The notes beneath the pieces are model-generated. The model was not told where the DNA came from. It worked only from the letters and a program-made list of their open reading frames with translations, and did not search any database. A DNA stretch of 64,000 bases from Methylobacter tundripaludum. Its GTDB lineage: Bacteria; Pseudomonadota; Gammaproteobacteria; Methylococcales; Methylomonadaceae. Of the stretch, positions 9,171-18,114 are shown piece by piece. The stretch covers positions 186,001 to 250,000 of the forward strand of contig NZ_PTIY01000005.1 in the NCBI RefSeq assembly GCF_002934365.1, in the 5' to 3' direction. The stretch's first letter is position 1; the number at the start of each line of letters is the position of its first letter. The position numbers and the translations under genes are program-made.

Positions 9171-11318
9171 TTACGCTTGAGTTAACCGCACCACCTCATC
9201 CACCTTTAGGCTCGCGGGTAGTTGATGCGTAATGAACAGCATGGTGACTTTGCCTTTCAGCTGATTGACGGTGGCTGCAAAATGCTCCGCAGTGGCGCTG
9301 TCCAGGCTGCTAGTCGCTTCGTCGAACAACAAAATCTTAGGCCGCTTGAGCAAAGCACGGGCAATCGCCAACCGCTGTTTCTGTCCGCCTGACAGACCGA
9401 CCCCGCGTTCGCCGATAACGGTCTGGTAGCCTTCCGGCAGCTTCTCAACGGCCTCGTGAATTTCCGCCAATTTGCAAGCCTGCACCACTTGATCGAAGGT
9501 GGTGTGCGGATTGGAAAAAATAAGGTTTTCATAGAGGGTGCCGGAGAACAGGACGGTTTCCTGCGGCACCACGCCAAAGTGATGCCGCAGTTCATTGGCG
9601 GAAAAGTGGCGGATGTCGTGGTCGTCGATATGAATGCTGCCTTCGCTGGGCAGATAGAAGCCCAGCATCAGTTTGGCAAGCGTACTCTTACCGGAACCGG
9701 ACGGCCCCATCAGGGCAATGCATTGGCCCGGCAAAATGCTCATATTAAAGTTTTGGTACAGGTAAGGGAGATTCTCGGCATAACGAAAACCCAGATTGCG
9801 AATTTCCACCTTACCTTGTCCGCCCCCTTCCCTTGCCGGCTTCAACGAATACGGCTCGGTAGGGGCATGCATCACATCGCCCAAGCGCTTGACCGCAATG
9901 TTGGCCTGCTGGAATTGCTGCCATAATCCGACCATCCGCAACACCGGCTGAGAAAGCCGCCCGGCAAACATCTGGAAGGCCACCAGCATGCCGATGGTAA
10001 AATCCTGAGTCGTCATCGCCAACCAAGCGCCAAGACACAAAATCGTCATCGTCATCATCTGCTCCAGGGTATTGGCGGCCACGTTGTAGCTGTTGGACAG
10101 TTGCCGTGCATTAAATCCGGCTTCCAGATAACCGGCTAAATATTCGCCGTAGCGCGACACCACCTGCGGTTCCATTTGCAGGGATTTGACCGTTTCCATG
10201 CCGGACACATATTCGGTAACGAACGATTGATTGCGCGCACCGAGCAAAAACTGTTGATTTAACCGCTCGCGCATCAAAGGGGTAATGGCCAGACTCAACA
10301 GCACGATCAGCAACAACATGGACAGTGCCGCCACCGAAAGCAACCAACTGTAATAGAACATGATCGCCAAATAGAACACCAGAAACGGCACATCCAGTAT
10401 CAGCGTGACGGCCGCTCCGCTCAAGAACTCGCGGATGCTTTCGATACCCTGTAGACGCGCCACCAGCGTACCGGTCGATCGATGTTCGAAATAGCGCAGC
10501 GGCAACCTAAACAGGTGCGCGAATACCTGCGCACCCAACACCGAGTCGATGCGATTGCCGGTATGGGTCACCAGATACTGCCGCACCCAGCTCATCACCG
10601 CATTGAACACCAAGAAAATACCCATGCCGACTGCGATCACCACCAACGTACTCATCGTATGATGGACAATCACCTTGTCGATGACAGTCTGCGTAAACAA
10701 CGGCGTAGCCAAGCCGACCAATTGCAAAGCCAGCGACGCCAGCAGCACGTCGCGCCAAACCTTCTTGTGCTTGAGCAATTCTGGCACGAACCAGCGGAAG
10801 CCGAACTCCTGGCCTTCATCCTCATCTCCCCCCTTACTTTTAGGTGCGGCAAACTGCAACACATGCCCGGCGCAACGTGCCGTGAATTCAGTCAGCGGAA
10901 GATGTTGCGGCTCCTGGCTACCCGGCTCAAAAAACAGCACCGTATCTTTTTCCAGCCGCACCAACAGAGCGAGACCGTGCGTTTCCAATTGTTGTTCAGC
11001 TTGCACATCGGGTTCACTTTGCTCTTTAGCAGGCTCTGGATCGATGACCGGGTTGAGTGCTGCAAAACACGGAAAGTTCAGGTGTTCGAAATCCGCTTCC
11101 CGTACCTTGCGCCAACGGCCTTTAAGTCCCAGTTCATGCAGGGCGTGTTGCAAGATTGCCGAGTTATAGGGCGAAGAGAACTGGCGCAACGCCATTGCCG
11201 CATCAAACGGCACACGATGCACTTGGCAGGCGCATTGCAATGCCCAGACAAAAGTTTCGGTACTGATCGGCAAGAGTTTTTTCTTGCCGTTCACCCTACG
11301 GTGCAGTGCGTCTCTCAT
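9171..11318 (-). CDS. Type I secretion ABC exporter (HlyB/LapB type)
   Basis: A 715-residue permease-ATPase fusion for one-step secretion of RTX proteins. The N-terminal 130 residues resemble a C39-like domain but the expected catalytic Cys is not seen, as in HlyB, where this domain only docks the substrate. A six-helix membrane domain follows (about 190-450). The ATPase shows Walker A GPSGSGKST at 538, the signature LSGGQKQRL at about 642, Walker B ILLFDEATSSLD near 662 and the H-loop His near 698. The substrate gene ends 48 bp upstream. The adaptor gene hlyD is missing between this gene and tolC. Confidence 0.94.
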   Translation of the reverse strand: MRDALHRRVNGKKKLLPISTETFVWALQCACQVHRVPFDAAMALRQFSSPYNSAILQHALHELGLKGRWRKVREADFEHLNFPCFAALNPVIDPEPAKEQSEPDVQAEQQLETHGLALLVRLEKDTVLFFEPGSQEPQHLPLTEFTARCAGHVLQFAAPKSKGGDEDEGQEFGFRWFVPELLKHKKVWRDVLLASLALQLVGLATPLFTQTVIDKVIVHHTMSTLVVIAVGMGIFLVFNAVMSWVRQYLVTHTGNRIDSVLGAQVFAHLFRLPLRYFEHRSTGTLVARLQGIESIREFLSGAAVTLILDVPFLVFYLAIMFYYSWLLSVAALSMLLLIVLLSLAITPLMRERLNQQFLLGARNQSFVTEYVSGMETVKSLQMEPQVVSRYGEYLAGYLEAGFNARQLSNSYNVAANTLEQMMTMTILCLGAWLAMTTQDFTIGMLVAFQMFAGRLSQPVLRMVGLWQQFQQANIAVKRLGDVMHAPTEPYSLKPAREGGGQGKVEIRNLGFRYAENLPYLYQNFNMSILPGQCIALMGPSGSGKSTLAKLMLGFYLPSEGSIHIDDHDIRHFSANELRHHFGVVPQETVLFSGTLYENLIFSNPHTTFDQVVQACKLAEIHEAVEKLPEGYQTVIGERGVGLSGGQKQRLAIARALLKRPKILLFDEATSSLDSATAEHFAATVNQLKGKVTMLFITHQLPASLKVDEVVRLTQA

Positions 11319-11365
11319 CGTTCATGCCCTGCTTCACGTTTGTTGCTCCATTTCTCCGCCATCGT

Positions 11366-12871
11366 TTAGCTCAGCCTCGCTATGCCTTCGCTCAATCCGG
11401 CCAAGTCGTGCAAGAGTTGTGGATTTGCGCCGAAAGCGGGACTGCTCAGTACGTCTTGCGCCGCAGTCTGGCTAAAGCCGCTAAAGTTGCCGTTTTTGCC
11501 GTACTGATTAGCCAGATCGCCGCCCAACGCTTCGCTGTCGCCGGCGGACAGGTGTGCGGTGAGCAGGCTGTCGGTAGCGCTCCAGTGCATGAAGTTGGCG
11601 CTGCCACCGTTCGCTTGGTCGAAAGCGTTGACGATGGCGGTGAAATCGTAATTCTGGATTGATTTGTTCAGCAGCGGATCGCTTGACGCCGGATCGAATC
11701 CCGCCATGACATCGGCTATGACTTGTAGATTGAGGACGCTCTTGTGGTTGGCGGTGGTGTTGTACCAATCACTCAAGGTGATTTGATCGCTATTTCCCAC
11801 CTCCAGAATCAGGTCGTTGCCCGATTTTGACAGGGCAAGGTCGGAATACTGGATACCGCCGCCCAAGCTCAAGGTGTTGTCGGTTCCAATTCCGCCATTA
11901 AGAATATCCTGACCGTCGTTACGATTGAACACAACAACATCCGCTCCGTCGCCGGTATTGATAATGTCGTTGCCTGCTCCGCCTGCAAACAATTCGTTAC
12001 CCGCTACGCCGGTAAGCGTATCGACGCCCATGCCGCCGTCCAACAAATTTGTGCCTGCTGTGTCGTTCAAAATGTCGTTGCCATTCCCACCTTGTAGAAT
12101 ATCATTGCCTGCATTCCCGTTTAACACATCATTGCCATCGAGCCCGGCTAATGTATCGGCATAGTCCGTGCCGATAAGATTGTCACCACCAGTTGTGCCG
12201 ACCATCTGGGTTAGCTGAGTCTTGGTTAGGCTTGTGCCGTCCGCAAACTGGAAATTTTCGATACGGTAGGTATCTGCACTCCACCAATTTTCTATCGTTA
12301 TCTGATCCGTGTTCGCAGGATTTAATCGGTCTGTGAGTTTGAGTAGAAGGTTGTTTCCGTTTCGACCCGCATTGATGTCATTCGCCGTTATCCCGGCTCC
12401 AAACACCAGTTTGTCCAAACCGGCCACCCCGGAAGAGACATAGCTGTTGTCGTTGATGCTGTCCTGGCCGTCGCCCCGGTTGAACAGGTAGGTGTCGGCG
12501 CTGCCGCCACTGACCATGCGGTCGTTGCCGGTACCGCCGGTAAAGGTATTGGCGTAGCTGCTGTTGCTGCTGAGCACGTTGCTGGACTGAATCAGGTCGT
12601 TACCCGCACCGCCTTCTATCGTATTGCTGGTATAGCTGCCAAAGGTCACGGTGTCGTTGCCGTCGCCGCCGTAGATGATATTACCGCCAGCGGTAGCCGT
12701 GATGATGTCGTCTCCGCCCAAGCCGTAAAGGGCGCTGTTATCCCCAGGACCGGTCAGCGTGTCCGCCCCTTCGCTGCCGTAAATCTTTTTGCTCAACACT
12801 GTAAGCTGGGCGGTGCTCAGACTCGTACCATCGGCAAACTGGACGCTCTCTATCTGATACTGGCTTGAACT
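11366..12871 (-). pseudogene. RTX calcium-binding protein, 5'-truncated at an IS element
   Basis: About 500 codons of an RTX protein remain. Multiple nonapeptide repeats of the GGxGxDxLx type are visible (GGDGNDTV, GGAGNDLI, GGNGNDIL, GGAGNDII), interleaved with haemolysin-related segments such as YQIESVQFADGTSL. The C-terminal region has the polar, Leu-rich look of a type I secretion signal. The frame continues upstream past any good start codon and stops at 12872, where an IS3-family element begins. No matching 5' part is found beyond the element, so the gene has lost its N-terminus. A TTG at 12799 could still start a 477-residue fragment. Confidence 0.88.
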
Positions 12872-12937
12872 CTATAGTGGTCCCCGAAATCCAGACAGTA
12901 GTTTAAGCTATGCTCTGAGCTAAATTAGAGGCCGAAA

Positions 12938-13231
12938 ATGAGTGAAAAGAAACGGAAGATTTTTACCGGAGCGCAAAAAGCCAAGGTTGCCTTAGAGGCC
13001 GTCAAAGGCATGAAGACGATCAATGAAATTGCTCAAGAACATGGGGTACACCCGAATCAGGTGAGCCAATGGAAAAAAGAGTTATTGGAAAATGCGGGCA
13101 GCCTGTTTGAAGGCAAGCGAGGGCCGAAACCGGCTAATACGGCAAGCGACCCGGACCGGTTATACGCCAAGATTGGACAATTGAACATGGAATTGGACTG
13201 GCTTAAAAAAAAGTCTGGGATCAGCCTTTAA
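12938..13231 (+). CDS. IS3-family transposase OrfA
   Basis: A 97-residue helix-turn-helix protein (FTGAQKAKVALEAVKG, then INEIAQEHGVHPNQVSQWKK), followed by a short leucine-zipper-like region ending LDWLKKKSGISL. This is the DNA-binding subunit of IS3 elements. Near its end the run of eight A's at 13205-13212 is a typical site for -1 programmed frameshifting into orfB, which lies in the -1 frame. The start is ATG 12938. Confidence 0.92.
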   Translation: MSEKKRKIFTGAQKAKVALEAVKGMKTINEIAQEHGVHPNQVSQWKKELLENAGSLFEGKRGPKPANTASDPDRLYAKIGQLNMELDWLKKKSGISL

Positions 13232-14171
13232 ATGACCGCCAGAGCTGGATAGAGCCAAATGCCCCTGTTGCGTTATCAACGCAATGCAGGCTTCTCAAGA
13301 TCACACGCTCAGTGGTTTATGAGCAGAAAAAGCGCTTATTGAAAGAAACGAATGAGTGCGAACTCGTGTTATTACGCTTGCTGGATGAAGAGTACACAAG
13401 GCACCCGTTTTATGGCTCACGGCGCATGAAGCTTTACCTGAGTGAATGCGGCTATAGCGTCAATCGCAAGCGGGTGCAGCGATTGATGCAAACATTAGGC
13501 TTGGTCGGCATGTCCCCCGGCCCGAATACCAGTAAACCGCATCCGCAGCACAAAATTTATCCGTACCTGCTCCGTGGCGTTGACATTATTCGACCCAATC
13601 AGGTGTGGAGTACCGACGGCTGCCCCGCGGATTTGTTTATCTGGTGGCGATTATCGACTGGTACAGTCGGAAGATGTTGTCGTGGCGACTGTCGAACACC
13701 ATGGATTCAGGGTTTTGCGGGGACTGTTTGGAAGAGGCCATCAAGCTGTACGGTACACCGACCATTTTCAATTCCGACCAAGGATCGCAATTCACCAGCG
13801 ATGCCTTTACCGGCGTGTTGCTCAAGAACCGCATCACGATCAGTATGGATGGACGAGGCCGGGCATTGGATAATATTTTTGTCGAGCGGCTGTGGCGAAC
13901 GGTGAAATATGAAGAAGTTTATTTAAAGCAGCACAGCAACATGCCGGATTTGTTGATGGGATTGGCGCAGTACTTCCAATTCTATAACCAGGAACGCTGG
14001 CATCAAGCGCTGGGGTACAAAACGCCGGATGACGTCTATAAATCGGCTAGGGGCGGCGGAGCAAAGATTGTCGATAAATTTAACGGTACGGATGAGGCAT
14101 CAGCCTCCGTGCTGGAAAACTGGGACAGCGCCATTCCGCTGGAGTACGAACAGAGCTCTATCTTAAATTAA
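13213..14171 (+). pseudogene. IS3-family transposase OrfB (frameshifted)
   Basis: The integrase-like subunit is split. The first part (to VWSTD at 13617) is in the -1 frame relative to orfA and has the HTH_21-type segment RRMKLYLSECGYSVNRKRVQ. The second part, from RLPRGFVYLVAIIDWYSRK, lies one frame away. Family members read D-ITY-x-RLPRG across this point, so about 13 bp encoding that stretch are missing at 13615-13618. The DDE triad is otherwise visible: D in VWSTD, D in FNSDQGSQF and E in DNIFVERLW. The element is therefore probably immobile. Confidence 0.88.
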
Positions 14172-14202
14172 GGTATTTTTTGTCTGGACAATGGGGTCCA
14201 CT

Positions 14203-14742
14203 TTACCTTTTTCTTTTCCGATTAGTGCCGATTGCACTTATGAGTTAAATCTAAGTAGCAATAATATAGACAAATATTGCTATGGGATCGGATTAATCTT
14301 GTTTTTTCATTCACTGTTTCTCATTGGGCTTTCCATCATCGTTCAATTCTCATTCCTCATCGGTTTTGATTAATCAATCGGATTGATATTCTGTCCTGCA
14401 TTGTTATATTTGGCTGCTCGCTGATGTGGGTATTGGTGTTGCGGATTTCTGGCCTTTAAATCACTGAAAATTAATCTAGCTTTACAAGTAAGCCGACTAA
14501 AGCGAGATTTTGCCTTCCAACATGTTCAATGTCCATGCCTTTGTAAGGGTAATCAAATTTTTGTGATAATAATCAGATTTTTAGTAACTCTATCCCGATA
14601 TAGCCCGTAAACATAACTGCCATTAGATTGGAATCGAAAATGGCGTTTATTTACTAAAAAGACGCCATACCCAAAAGGAGATTGACACTGTTAAAATAAT
14701 ATAGTCTATACTTATTCAATTTACATTGAATGGGAGCTATGT
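14203..14742. other. Gap between IS3 and IS1 elements
   Basis: About 540 AT-rich bp. A 60-codon frame on the plus strand (14191-14373) begins inside the IS terminus and looks like chance. No RTX sequence, RNA or recognisable repeat was found. Confidence 0.45.
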
Positions 14743-15421
14743 ATGAATTGCCCAAAATGTGGTTCAGTTGACTGTACTAAAGATGGCATTATAAAAGAAA
14801 GACAGCGGTATAAGTGCAAATCATGCGGCTATAGACATACTGTCAGCTATTTAGGAATCAGTCCTGCCATCAAACGGCAAGCTCTCCAGCTTTACCTTGA
14901 AGGGCTTGGTTTTCGTTCAATTGGCCGGTTTCTGAAATGCAGTCATGTTGCTGTATATAACTGGATCAAGGCGCACGGCGAGTCAATTGAGTCAATTCGC
15001 TCTGCTGCGGGTGTTGATGTCGTCGAAATGATGAGATGCATACCTACATTGGTTCCAAAAAAACTATTACTGGATCTGGATTGCTGTTGATCGAAATGGG
15101 AAACGATTTCTCCACTGCGAAGTGGGTTCCCGCGACACAGAAACAGGGCGAAAGCTATGGGACGCCGTTAAAAATAAAGACATAACCCAGGTTATGAGTG
15201 ACTACTGGAGCCCGTATGAGAAATTCGTTCCGAAGGAGTTGCATACTCAATCAAAAGCCGAAACTTATACGGTAGAAGGATATAACAGCTTGTTCAGACA
15301 TTTTCTTGCTCGGTTACGCCGAAAGTCTAAATGCTATAGCAAAAGCCAAGACATGCTGAAATATTCTGTCATGCTTTTGATGTTGAAATGGAATGGCGAA
15401 CTGGACGCTATACTTAATTAA
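14743..15421 (+). pseudogene. IS1-family transposase, frame-disrupted
   Basis: The N-terminal half (InsA-like) has two CxxC pairs (CPKCG and CKSCGY) and an HTH around HVAVYNWIKAHGES. The C-terminal half matches InsB (GSRDTETGRKLWDAV, YWSPYEKFVPKELH, EGYNSLFRHFLARLRRKSKC). Joining them needs two successive -1 shifts: one near 15028-15031, before a frame reading DEMHTYIGSKK, and another at the A7 run 15057-15063, after which YYWIWIAVDRNGKRF continues. IS1 elements use one -1 shift, so at least one base has been lost. I could not define its ends. Confidence 0.82.
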
Positions 15422-15442
15422 CAATGCCCTTTTTCGATGGGG

Positions 15443-15640
15443 TTAATTGCCTTCTGTTTGCAGATTTTCCAGAAAATCCTCGTTGGCGGCTTTTAGACAC
15501 TTGCGCGCGCAACTGGCGCAAAGACCGCAGTCAATGCTCACTCCCAAATCGCGGCGTAAATCCCTGAGTGTTTTGGCTCCGTTTTTGGCGGCTTGATGAA
15601 TCTCCCGATCCGTCACTGCTTGGCAAACGCATATATACAT
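15443..15640 (-). CDS. bfd: Bacterioferritin-associated ferredoxin
   Basis: A 65-residue BFD-like [2Fe-2S] protein, starting MYICVCQAVTDREI. It has the CxC near the N-terminus (C4, C6) and the later CGLCASC pair, the four-cysteine pattern of Bfd. In Pseudomonas Bfd reduces the ferric core of bacterioferritin to release iron. The ATG at 15640 has a good ribosome-binding site (AGAGGAG). It lies about 155 bp downstream of two bacterioferritin genes on the same strand, consistent with the function. Confidence 0.92.
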   Translation of the reverse strand: MYICVCQAVTDREIHQAAKNGAKTLRDLRRDLGVSIDCGLCASCARKCLKAANEDFLENLQTEGN

Positions 15641-15796
15641 GAAATGAACTCCTCTATAGTGCAACAACATGCAATTATCAAGAAGCATTCTCATTTAGTT
15701 CTCAGCGTCTGTCAATACCTCTTTCGTTTTAATGATAAAAACCGCAACATAGGCTGCGGCTATTAGGCATATCGCATTAATATCTACGTCACCCAG

Positions 15797-16264
15797 CTAT
15801 ATATGTGACTGTAAATAATTAGGCAGGGTGACATCCTTTATCAGCGATTTCTGGGTTTCCAGCCAATCGATGGCTTGTTCGCATTGTTCCAGTAATTCCG
15901 TCAGCAAATCGCGGCTGACGTAATCCTGCAATTCCTCGCATAATGCCACGGCTTCTATTAACAGCGGCCGCTGCACATTTTTTTCGTATTCCAAATCGCC
16001 GTTTAAACATTCGACGACATTTTCACCGATCAACAGCTTGCCGAGATTTTGCAGATTGGGCAGGCCTTCCAAAAACAGGATGCGCTCAATCAGTTCATCG
16101 GCTTCCTTCATCACTCGAATTGATTGCTTGTACTGATAGTCGTTAAGTTTTTCCAGCCCCCAGTTACGGAACATACGGGCATGCAGGAAATACTGGTTGA
16201 TCGAGGTCAGCTCGTTTTTGAGCACCTTGTTGAGAATTTCGATGATTTTTTTATTGCCTTTCAT
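15797..16264 (-). CDS. bfr: Bacterioferritin, haem-type subunit lacking ferroxidase ligands
   Basis: A 155-residue bacterioferritin (KGNKKIIEILNKVLKNELTS, WGLEKLNDYQY). Met52, the axial haem ligand, is kept. Of the ferroxidase ligands Glu18 and Glu94 remain, but Glu51 is Val, His54 is Glu, and the later Glu/His pair (about 128 and 131) is Cys and Ala. It therefore should bind haem but not oxidise iron at a diiron centre. The adjacent gene encodes the complementary subunit, 16 bp upstream. Such split pairs are known, for example in Neisseria and Magnetospirillum; the mixed 24-mer here is inferred. Confidence 0.92.
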   Translation of the reverse strand: MKGNKKIIEILNKVLKNELTSINQYFLHARMFRNWGLEKLNDYQYKQSIRVMKEADELIERILFLEGLPNLQNLGKLLIGENVVECLNGDLEYEKNVQRPLLIEAVALCEELQDYVSRDLLTELLEQCEQAIDWLETQKSLIKDVTLPNYLQSHI

Positions 16265-16280
16265 GTTGCAGTCCTCGCTC

Positions 16281-16760
16281 TTAAATGCCCGGTTTCATTT
16301 GACTTTGCTGATAATTTTCCAGACCCACCAGCCTGATCAGCTGCAATTGCCGCTCTAACCAATAAGCATGATCCATTTCCGTATCGTCCAGTTGCACGAC
16401 CAGCATCTCCCGGGTCACATAATCTCCGGCTTTTTCGCAGGCGGCGATGGCTTTCTTCAGTTCGCCGACGACATGATATTCAACGTCCAGATCGGCTTTC
16501 AGCATTTCCGGCACCGTGCCGCCGATAGTCAAAACCTCGCGTTTAACTAAGTTGGGCTTGCCTTCGAGAAACAGAATGCGTTGAATCAAGGCGCGGGCGT
16601 GCAGTCGTTCATGCTCCGACTCGTGCAGGCTTTTTTCGGACAAATGGTTTAGGCCGAAATCGGCGTACATCTCGCCATGGATCAGGTACTGATCTGATGC
16701 GCTCAGCTCTCCGGCGAGCAGGCCGTTGAGAATTTCCAGAATTTTCTTGTCGCCTTTCAT
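16281..16760 (-). CDS. bfr: Bacterioferritin, ferroxidase-type subunit lacking the haem Met
   Basis: A 159-residue bacterioferritin. Ferroxidase ligands are all present: Glu18, Glu51, His54, Glu94, and Glu128/His131 in DDTEMDHAYWLE. Position 52, Met in haem-binding subunits, is Arg (HERLHARAL). It should catalyse iron oxidation but not hold haem unless paired with the neighbour at 15797-16264. The two genes are 16 bp apart and share direction with bfd, so they probably form one iron-storage operon. The promoter must lie in the 350-bp gap upstream. Confidence 0.92.
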   Translation of the reverse strand: MKGDKKILEILNGLLAGELSASDQYLIHGEMYADFGLNHLSEKSLHESEHERLHARALIQRILFLEGKPNLVKREVLTIGGTVPEMLKADLDVEYHVVGELKKAIAACEKAGDYVTREMLVVQLDDTEMDHAYWLERQLQLIRLVGLENYQQSQMKPGI

Positions 16761-17110
16761 AATAACCCCCTCAATAAATTAAATGTGAACCCATCCGATA
16801 GCTTACGGCAAGTTGATAAGCCTTCACAGTGATTTTATCCCCTACAGCCTTGGCGTCAAACTAATCCTTACGATTGATAGTGATTTTTTTGAACACAGCT
16901 ATTTGGAAGCTTGATTGCGCCGACTGAAAACAGGACGCGCCTGGAACATAATTTTGTCTACGCCAGACATCAAAAATATCCCGTTTAAATCAGAGTCTGT
17001 TTTGTAAAGAGAGCTTGAATTTCCTTAGCCCGTTCCAATAAAGTTAGTTGCGCGGCCGGGCAGCGCGCTTTTTTCCGCTGACGAAATAACCTGAGTAATA
17101 TTATTTGCCG
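16761..17110. other. Upstream region of the bacterioferritin operon
   Basis: A 350-bp gap that should hold the bacterioferritin promoter. A CCCC-rich stretch just before the bfr start gives its ribosome-binding site on the minus strand (GAGGGGG). I saw no confident Fur box, RNA or reading frame. Confidence 0.45.
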
Positions 17111-17977
17111 TCAAAAGTCATCCAACTGATGACCGCAATATTTGCAAAACGCCGCATCGAAATCGTGCCCGGTTTCTCCACAATCAGGGCAGGCATCGTT
17201 TCTTATTTTTCCCCGGCTATAGGTCTTAATCAATTCGGCGCTATAGATGCCGGTCGGCACGGCAATAATTCCGTAGCCGACAATCATGATGGTGGACGCC
17301 AGCAACTGGCCTAACGGCGTTTGCGGGGAAATGTCGCCATAACCGACCGTAGTCAAAGTCACAACGGCCCAATAAATCGACACCGGAATACTGGTGAAAC
17401 CGGCCTCGCCGCTTTCGACCACATACATCAGCGAACCGAAAACAACCACCAACATTAAAATGGCATACAGAAACACTGTTATCTTGCGGGCGCTTTTGGT
17501 TAATGCCTCCACCATAATATGAGCTTCGGCTAAGTATTCCGATAATTTGAAAATACGAAAAATCCTAAGCAACCGCAGTACGCGTATGGCCATTAGCCCC
17601 TGTCCGCCGGGAATCAGGACAATCAAGTAAGTCGGTAAAATCGCCAACAAATCCACCATCCCGAAAAAACTTTTAGCATAGAGCCAGGGTCTTCGCACAC
17701 TAATCAGGCGCAGGCCGTATTCAACGGTAAATAACACGGTAAAAATCCATTCGGCGCTATCCAATATCCGGGTGTACTGCCGGTGTATCGCATCAATGCT
17801 CTCCAGCATCACGACCGACACGCTGAGCATAATGCAAACACTCAAAACGGTATCGAACGCTTTTCCCTTGCGCGTTTCAGAACCAAAAATAATGTCATTC
17901 AGCGACTCCCGCCAGGGCGACAAGGATTCACCCTGGTTATAATGGGGCTTTATTTTTGCCGTTTTTCTCATGTTCAT
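17111..17977 (-). CDS. Voltage-gated K+ channel family protein with C-terminal zinc ribbon
   Basis: A 288-residue six-helix ion transporter. The S4 segment has regularly spaced arginines (R132, R135, R138, R141 in IRVLRLLRIFRIF). The pore loop has the K+ selectivity filter TVGYGD at 210-215. After S6 comes a short tail with a four-cysteine zinc ribbon (CPDCG and CKYCG, about residues 263-284). It would pass K+ across the inner membrane. The zinc ribbon is a less common add-on and might sense metal or redox state. It is monocistronic in appearance, with ydbH ending about 140 bp upstream. Confidence 0.93.
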   Translation of the reverse strand: MNMRKTAKIKPHYNQGESLSPWRESLNDIIFGSETRKGKAFDTVLSVCIMLSVSVVMLESIDAIHRQYTRILDSAEWIFTVLFTVEYGLRLISVRRPWLYAKSFFGMVDLLAILPTYLIVLIPGGQGLMAIRVLRLLRIFRIFKLSEYLAEAHIMVEALTKSARKITVFLYAILMLVVVFGSLMYVVESGEAGFTSIPVSIYWAVVTLTTVGYGDISPQTPLGQLLASTIMIVGYGIIAVPTGIYSAELIKTYSRGKIRNDACPDCGETGHDFDAAFCKYCGHQLDDF

Positions 17978-18114
17978 AACGCTATAACTTTATGTAGATA
18001 TTCAAAGATTTTTTAACACGCAAGCAAATCGTTTCCCGTAGCACGTAGCTAACTGAGTAGCCGAAAATTTATTCGTGTCCTTCTTGATGTTTTGCCGGGC
18101 TCAAATAACAGACC

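Larger units (their letters stand above)
12876..14202 (+). mobile_element. IS3-family insertion sequence
   Basis: About 1.33 kb bounded by imperfect inverted repeats: AGTGGTCCCC...TCCAGACA on the left (12876-12897) and its partner on the right (14181-14202, reading AGTGGACCCC...TCCAGACA in reverse complement), roughly 17 of 22 positions matching. It carries orfA and orfB separated by a slippery A8 run. No matching 3-5 bp target duplication is evident, which fits with the missing 5' part of the RTX gene: the insertion was probably followed by deletion or rearrangement. Confidence 0.88.

Noticed and set aside
10482-11369. A 295-codon plus-strand frame opposite the ABC exporter
   Set aside because: Antisense to a clear HlyB-type gene; His/Gln-rich shadow without a domain or ribosome-binding site.
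14191-14373. A 60-codon hydrophobic frame after the IS3 element
   Set aside because: It starts inside the IS terminal repeat, lacks a ribosome-binding site and resembles AT-rich chance coding.
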